Shown here one piece after another: positions 5,908 to 7,774 of a DNA stretch of 7,774 bases. The DNA comes from Myxococcales bacterium (GTDB lineage Bacteria > Myxococcota > Polyangia > Polyangiales > Polyangiaceae). The notes under the pieces are model-generated. The model was not told the origin of the DNA. It worked only from the letters and a program-made list of their open reading frames with translations, and did not search any database. Location of the stretch: contig JAGQIY010000929.1 of NCBI GenBank assembly GCA_020430865.1, positions 1 to 7,774 on the forward strand, written 5' to 3'. How positions within the stretch are numbered: position 1 is the stretch's first letter; every line of letters begins with the position of its first letter. The translations under genes were made by a program, and so were the position numbers.

Positions 5908-7223
5908 GCTGAGTCCCCCGAGGCCTTGGAGAGCAGCTTGCTGACCTCCGCCACGATGTCGGTCCTCGGCACATCCGATTGCGCCTTACCCCCCGAACCC
6001 TCGGAGGAACCGCCGAAGTCCTTGAGCTGGATCACCCCGCGCTCGATCTCGTCGTCGCCGAGCACCAGCACCAGGCGTGCGCCCAGGTGGTTCGCCCGTC
6101 TCAGCATGCTCTTCATCGAGTTGCCCCGCCCGTCCACTTCCGTGGGGATCCCGGCGACGCGAAGCTCACTTCCAAGCACCAGAGCCTGGCTGATGGCGCC
6201 CTTGCCCAGAGGAGCGATGAACACGCTCTCTCGCGTCTCTTCGGCTTGCTCGCCGAGGGCCAGCAGGATGCGCTCCAGGCCCATCGCGAAGCCGATGGCG
6301 GGCACGTCTGCCCCGCCCAAGCTCTTGATCATGTTGTCGTAGCGGCCACCGCCGCAGAGGGTGTTCTGGGCCCCCAGATCGCCGCTGTTCGACTTCAGCT
6401 CGAACAACGTGCGCGTGTAGTAGTCGAGGCCGCGCACCAGCGTCGGGTCGATTTCGTAGCGCACGCCGTAGGCGTCCAGGTAGCGTTGGAGGGTCTCGAA
6501 GTGCTCCCGATCCTCGTCGCTCAGCACCTCGAGCAGCTTCGGCGCGGCGGCGACCAGCGCCTGGTCTTCCGGCGCCTTGGAGTCGAGCACCCTGAGCGGG
6601 TTCTTCTCGAGTCGGCGCTGGGAGTCCTCCGACAGCGAGGCTTTGTGGGGGGTCAGGTAGGCCAAGAGCGCGTCCCGATAGCGCTCTCGGGTGCCCGCGC
6701 TACCGAGGCTGTTCAGGTGCACGGTGACGTCGCTGATCCCCAGGCCCTGGAAGAGGCTCACCAGCATCTGGATCAGCTCGGCGTCGCACGCCGGACCGGG
6801 ATCCCCGAAGATCTCGCAACCGGCCTGATAGAACTGACGATAGCGGCCCCGCTGGGCTCGCTCCGCACGGAACATGGGCCCGAGGTAGTACCAGCGACTC
6901 ACCGGCTCTTGCGCCTGGACCGAGTGCTGGACGTAGGCGCGGGCGGCGCTGGCCGTGCCCTCGGGGCGCAGGCACAGCTGATCGTGGTGGCGCTCGAAGG
7001 CGTACATTTCCTTCTCGACCACGTCGGTCGTGTCGCCGATGGAGCGCACGAACAGCTTGGTGTGCTCGATCAGCGGCGTGCGGATTTCCGTGTAGCCGTA
7101 CAGCTCCGCCGCGGTGCGAAACGCGCGCTCGAGCCGCTGCCACTGGCGGATGGCTGCGGGGTACTCGCCCTTGGTCTGCACGGGCAGGATGTCGAACATC
7201 CCTTGAACACTGCGAAAGCTCAT
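5904..7223 (-). CDS. hisS: Histidyl-tRNA synthetase (class II)
   Basis: A 439-residue cytoplasmic enzyme that charges tRNA-His with histidine using ATP; the length is normal for bacterial HisRS. The N-terminal FRSVQGMFDILP (3-14) matches the family start. Motif 1 is around EIRTPLIE (46-53). RPEGT (86-90) is the conserved histidine and ATP pocket segment. Motif 2 runs from YYLGPMFRAER (112-122) to CEIFG (136-140). The HisRS-specific signatures are LVRGLDYYTRTLFE (262-275) and GGGRYDNMI (291-299). Motif 3 is AIGFAMGLERILL (309-321). The anticodon-binding domain covers about 333-435 and includes a Gly/Ser-rich segment GGSSEGSGG (404-412) where many homologues have a shorter turn. The ATG at 7223 gives the standard N-terminus; no strong Shine-Dalgarno is visible. 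It is the first gene of a minus-strand operon, and its TGA overlaps the ATG of the next gene by four bases. Confidence 0.97.
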   Translation of the reverse strand: MSFRSVQGMFDILPVQTKGEYPAAIRQWQRLERAFRTAAELYGYTEIRTPLIEHTKLFVRSIGDTTDVVEKEMYAFERHHDQLCLRPEGTASAARAYVQHSVQAQEPVSRWYYLGPMFRAERAQRGRYRQFYQAGCEIFGDPGPACDAELIQMLVSLFQGLGISDVTVHLNSLGSAGTRERYRDALLAYLTPHKASLSEDSQRRLEKNPLRVLDSKAPEDQALVAAAPKLLEVLSDEDREHFETLQRYLDAYGVRYEIDPTLVRGLDYYTRTLFELKSNSGDLGAQNTLCGGGRYDNMIKSLGGADVPAIGFAMGLERILLALGEQAEETRESVFIAPLGKGAISQALVLGSELRVAGIPTEVDGRGNSMKSMLRRANHLGARLVLVLGDDEIERGVIQLKDFGGSSEGSGGKAQSDVPRTDIVAEVSKLLSKASGDSA

Positions 7224-7274
7224 CGGTTACGAGGACCTAGCTGTACCTCGCCGCTGCCACGCGAGGGCGCCCGG

Positions 7275-7303
7275 CTTATGCTCGCTCGTGGGGGGAGGGT
7301 CAA
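7275..7303 (-). promoter_or_regulatory. Sigma70-type promoter for hisS
   Basis: On the minus strand, TTGACC (7303-7298) matches the -35 consensus at five of six bases. After exactly 17 bases, CATAAG (7280-7275) matches the -10 consensus at four of six. Transcription would start near 7268, leaving a leader of about 45 bases before the ATG at 7223. I saw no T-box-like or attenuator structure in this short leader. It is the best promoter match in the window and is correctly placed in the hisS-ruvX divergent gap. Confidence 0.6.
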
Positions 7304-7406
7304 GGAAGATGGCGCACCTCGTGAGGGGAATCAGGCGATCGGACGCTGTCTCACCTGCTCCGTGCGGGCTTTCTCGGCTCTCCGTCGCCATGGCGTGCGT
7401 GCTAAC

Positions 7407-7411
7407 AGGGG
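7407..7411 (+). promoter_or_regulatory. Ribosome binding site of ruvX
   Basis: AGGGG lies three bases before the ATG at 7415. It is purine-rich and complementary to the 16S rRNA tail, although the spacing is short. It helps fix the start at 7415, which also gives the expected RuvX N-terminus. Confidence 0.5.
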
Positions 7412-7414
7412 CTG

Positions 7415-7774
7415 ATGCGGGTGGCAGCCCTGGATTTCGGCAAGGTGCGCATCGGCCTGGCGGTCAGCGACGAGCTCGGGCTGATGGCGCATCCACGGGC
7501 GCATCTCGACGGACGCCAGCCCGGCCGCTGCTTGAGCGAGCTCTGCGCGCTGGCCGAGAGTGAGCAGATCACGCGCTTCCTCGTGGGGTTGCCCCGCCAG
7601 CTCGATGGTCGAGAAGGCGTCAGCGCGCGGCGCGCCCGAGCCTTTGCCGCGAAGCTAGCCGAACGCTCCGGTCGCTCCGTGGAGCTGGTCGACGAGTGGC
7701 TCACCACCGTCGAGGCCTCCGCGAGACTCCGGGATCAAGGCCTGAGCAGCCGCGAACAGAAGAGCCGCGTGGAC
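7415..7774 (+). CDS. ruvX: RuvX/YqgF-family Holliday junction resolvase (C-terminus cut by window edge)
   Basis: The first 120 codons of a RuvX/YqgF protein with an RNase H-like fold. In this family the proteins are putative Holliday junction resolvases and, in Escherichia coli, are linked to 16S rRNA 5'-end maturation. Residues 5-14 (ALDFGKVRIG) give the first strand with Asp7 as a metal ligand. VGLPRQLDG (57-65) is the family GLP..DG motif. LVDEWLTTVEA (91-101) corresponds to the usual DERLTT..A, and VD (119-120) is the start of the last conserved acidic motif. The Arg normally found in DERLTT is Trp95 here. Family members usually have about 135-150 residues, so only some 15-30 are missing beyond the right edge. 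The start is ATG 7415 with AGGGG upstream. It diverges from hisS with a 191-bp gap between. Confidence 0.93.
   Translation, partial: MRVAALDFGKVRIGLAVSDELGLMAHPRAHLDGRQPGRCLSELCALAESEQITRFLVGLPRQLDGREGVSARRARAFAAKLAERSGRSVELVDEWLTTVEASARLRDQGLSSREQKSRVD

Noticed and set aside
4120..6342. A 740-codon open frame on the plus strand.
   Set aside because: It is antisense to the repeat-protein gene and hisS, is rich in Val/Ala/Arg/Glu and lacks recognisable motifs. It is a typical high-GC shadow of real genes.
5979..7415. A 478-codon open frame on the plus strand opposite hisS.
   Set aside because: It is antisense to hisS, which has every family motif. The composition is that of a complementary-strand shadow.

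Overview
The window is GC-rich (about two-thirds G+C by eye) with strong G/C bias at third codon positions. It carries six genes, five complete and one cut by the right edge. Two gene types point to a myxobacterium-like member of the Myxococcota or another high-GC deltaproteobacterial lineage: a lipoprotein with a formylglycine-generating-enzyme fold, and a secreted aromatic repeat protein next to core genes. This assignment is an inference from gene style, since no rRNA or other taxonomic marker is present.

Layout from left to right. Bases 1-149 are non-coding, less GC-rich at the far left, and hold a perfect 8-bp inverted repeat around a possible -35 element. Bases 150-1001 (+) encode a cysteine-rich lipoprotein of the FGE/SUMF1 fold that lacks the catalytic cysteine pair; a hairpin with a UUCG loop follows it. 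Bases 1191-2261 (+) encode a very divergent SEDS (FtsW/RodA/SpoVE) membrane protein with altered catalytic-loop residues. A short convergent gap with a hairpin separates it from three minus-strand genes.

The minus-strand genes, in transcription order, are hisS (7223-5904), a secreted protein built from about 26 aromatic units of roughly 17 residues (5907-4153, ATGA overlap with hisS), and a calcineurin-like metallophosphoesterase lipoprotein (4067-2370, after an 85-bp gap). A near-consensus sigma70-type promoter lies upstream of hisS. Diverging from hisS, ruvX (Holliday junction resolvase family) starts at 7415 and runs off the window.

The window mixes housekeeping genes (hisS, ruvX) with cell-envelope proteins. 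Three predicted envelope proteins are exported (two lipoproteins and the repeat protein) and one is an integral membrane protein. I see no mobile element, CRISPR array, tRNA, rRNA or defence locus. The two observations most worth following are the aromatic repeat protein coupled to hisS and the SEDS paralogue with altered catalytic residues. I found no clear multi-gene novel system.
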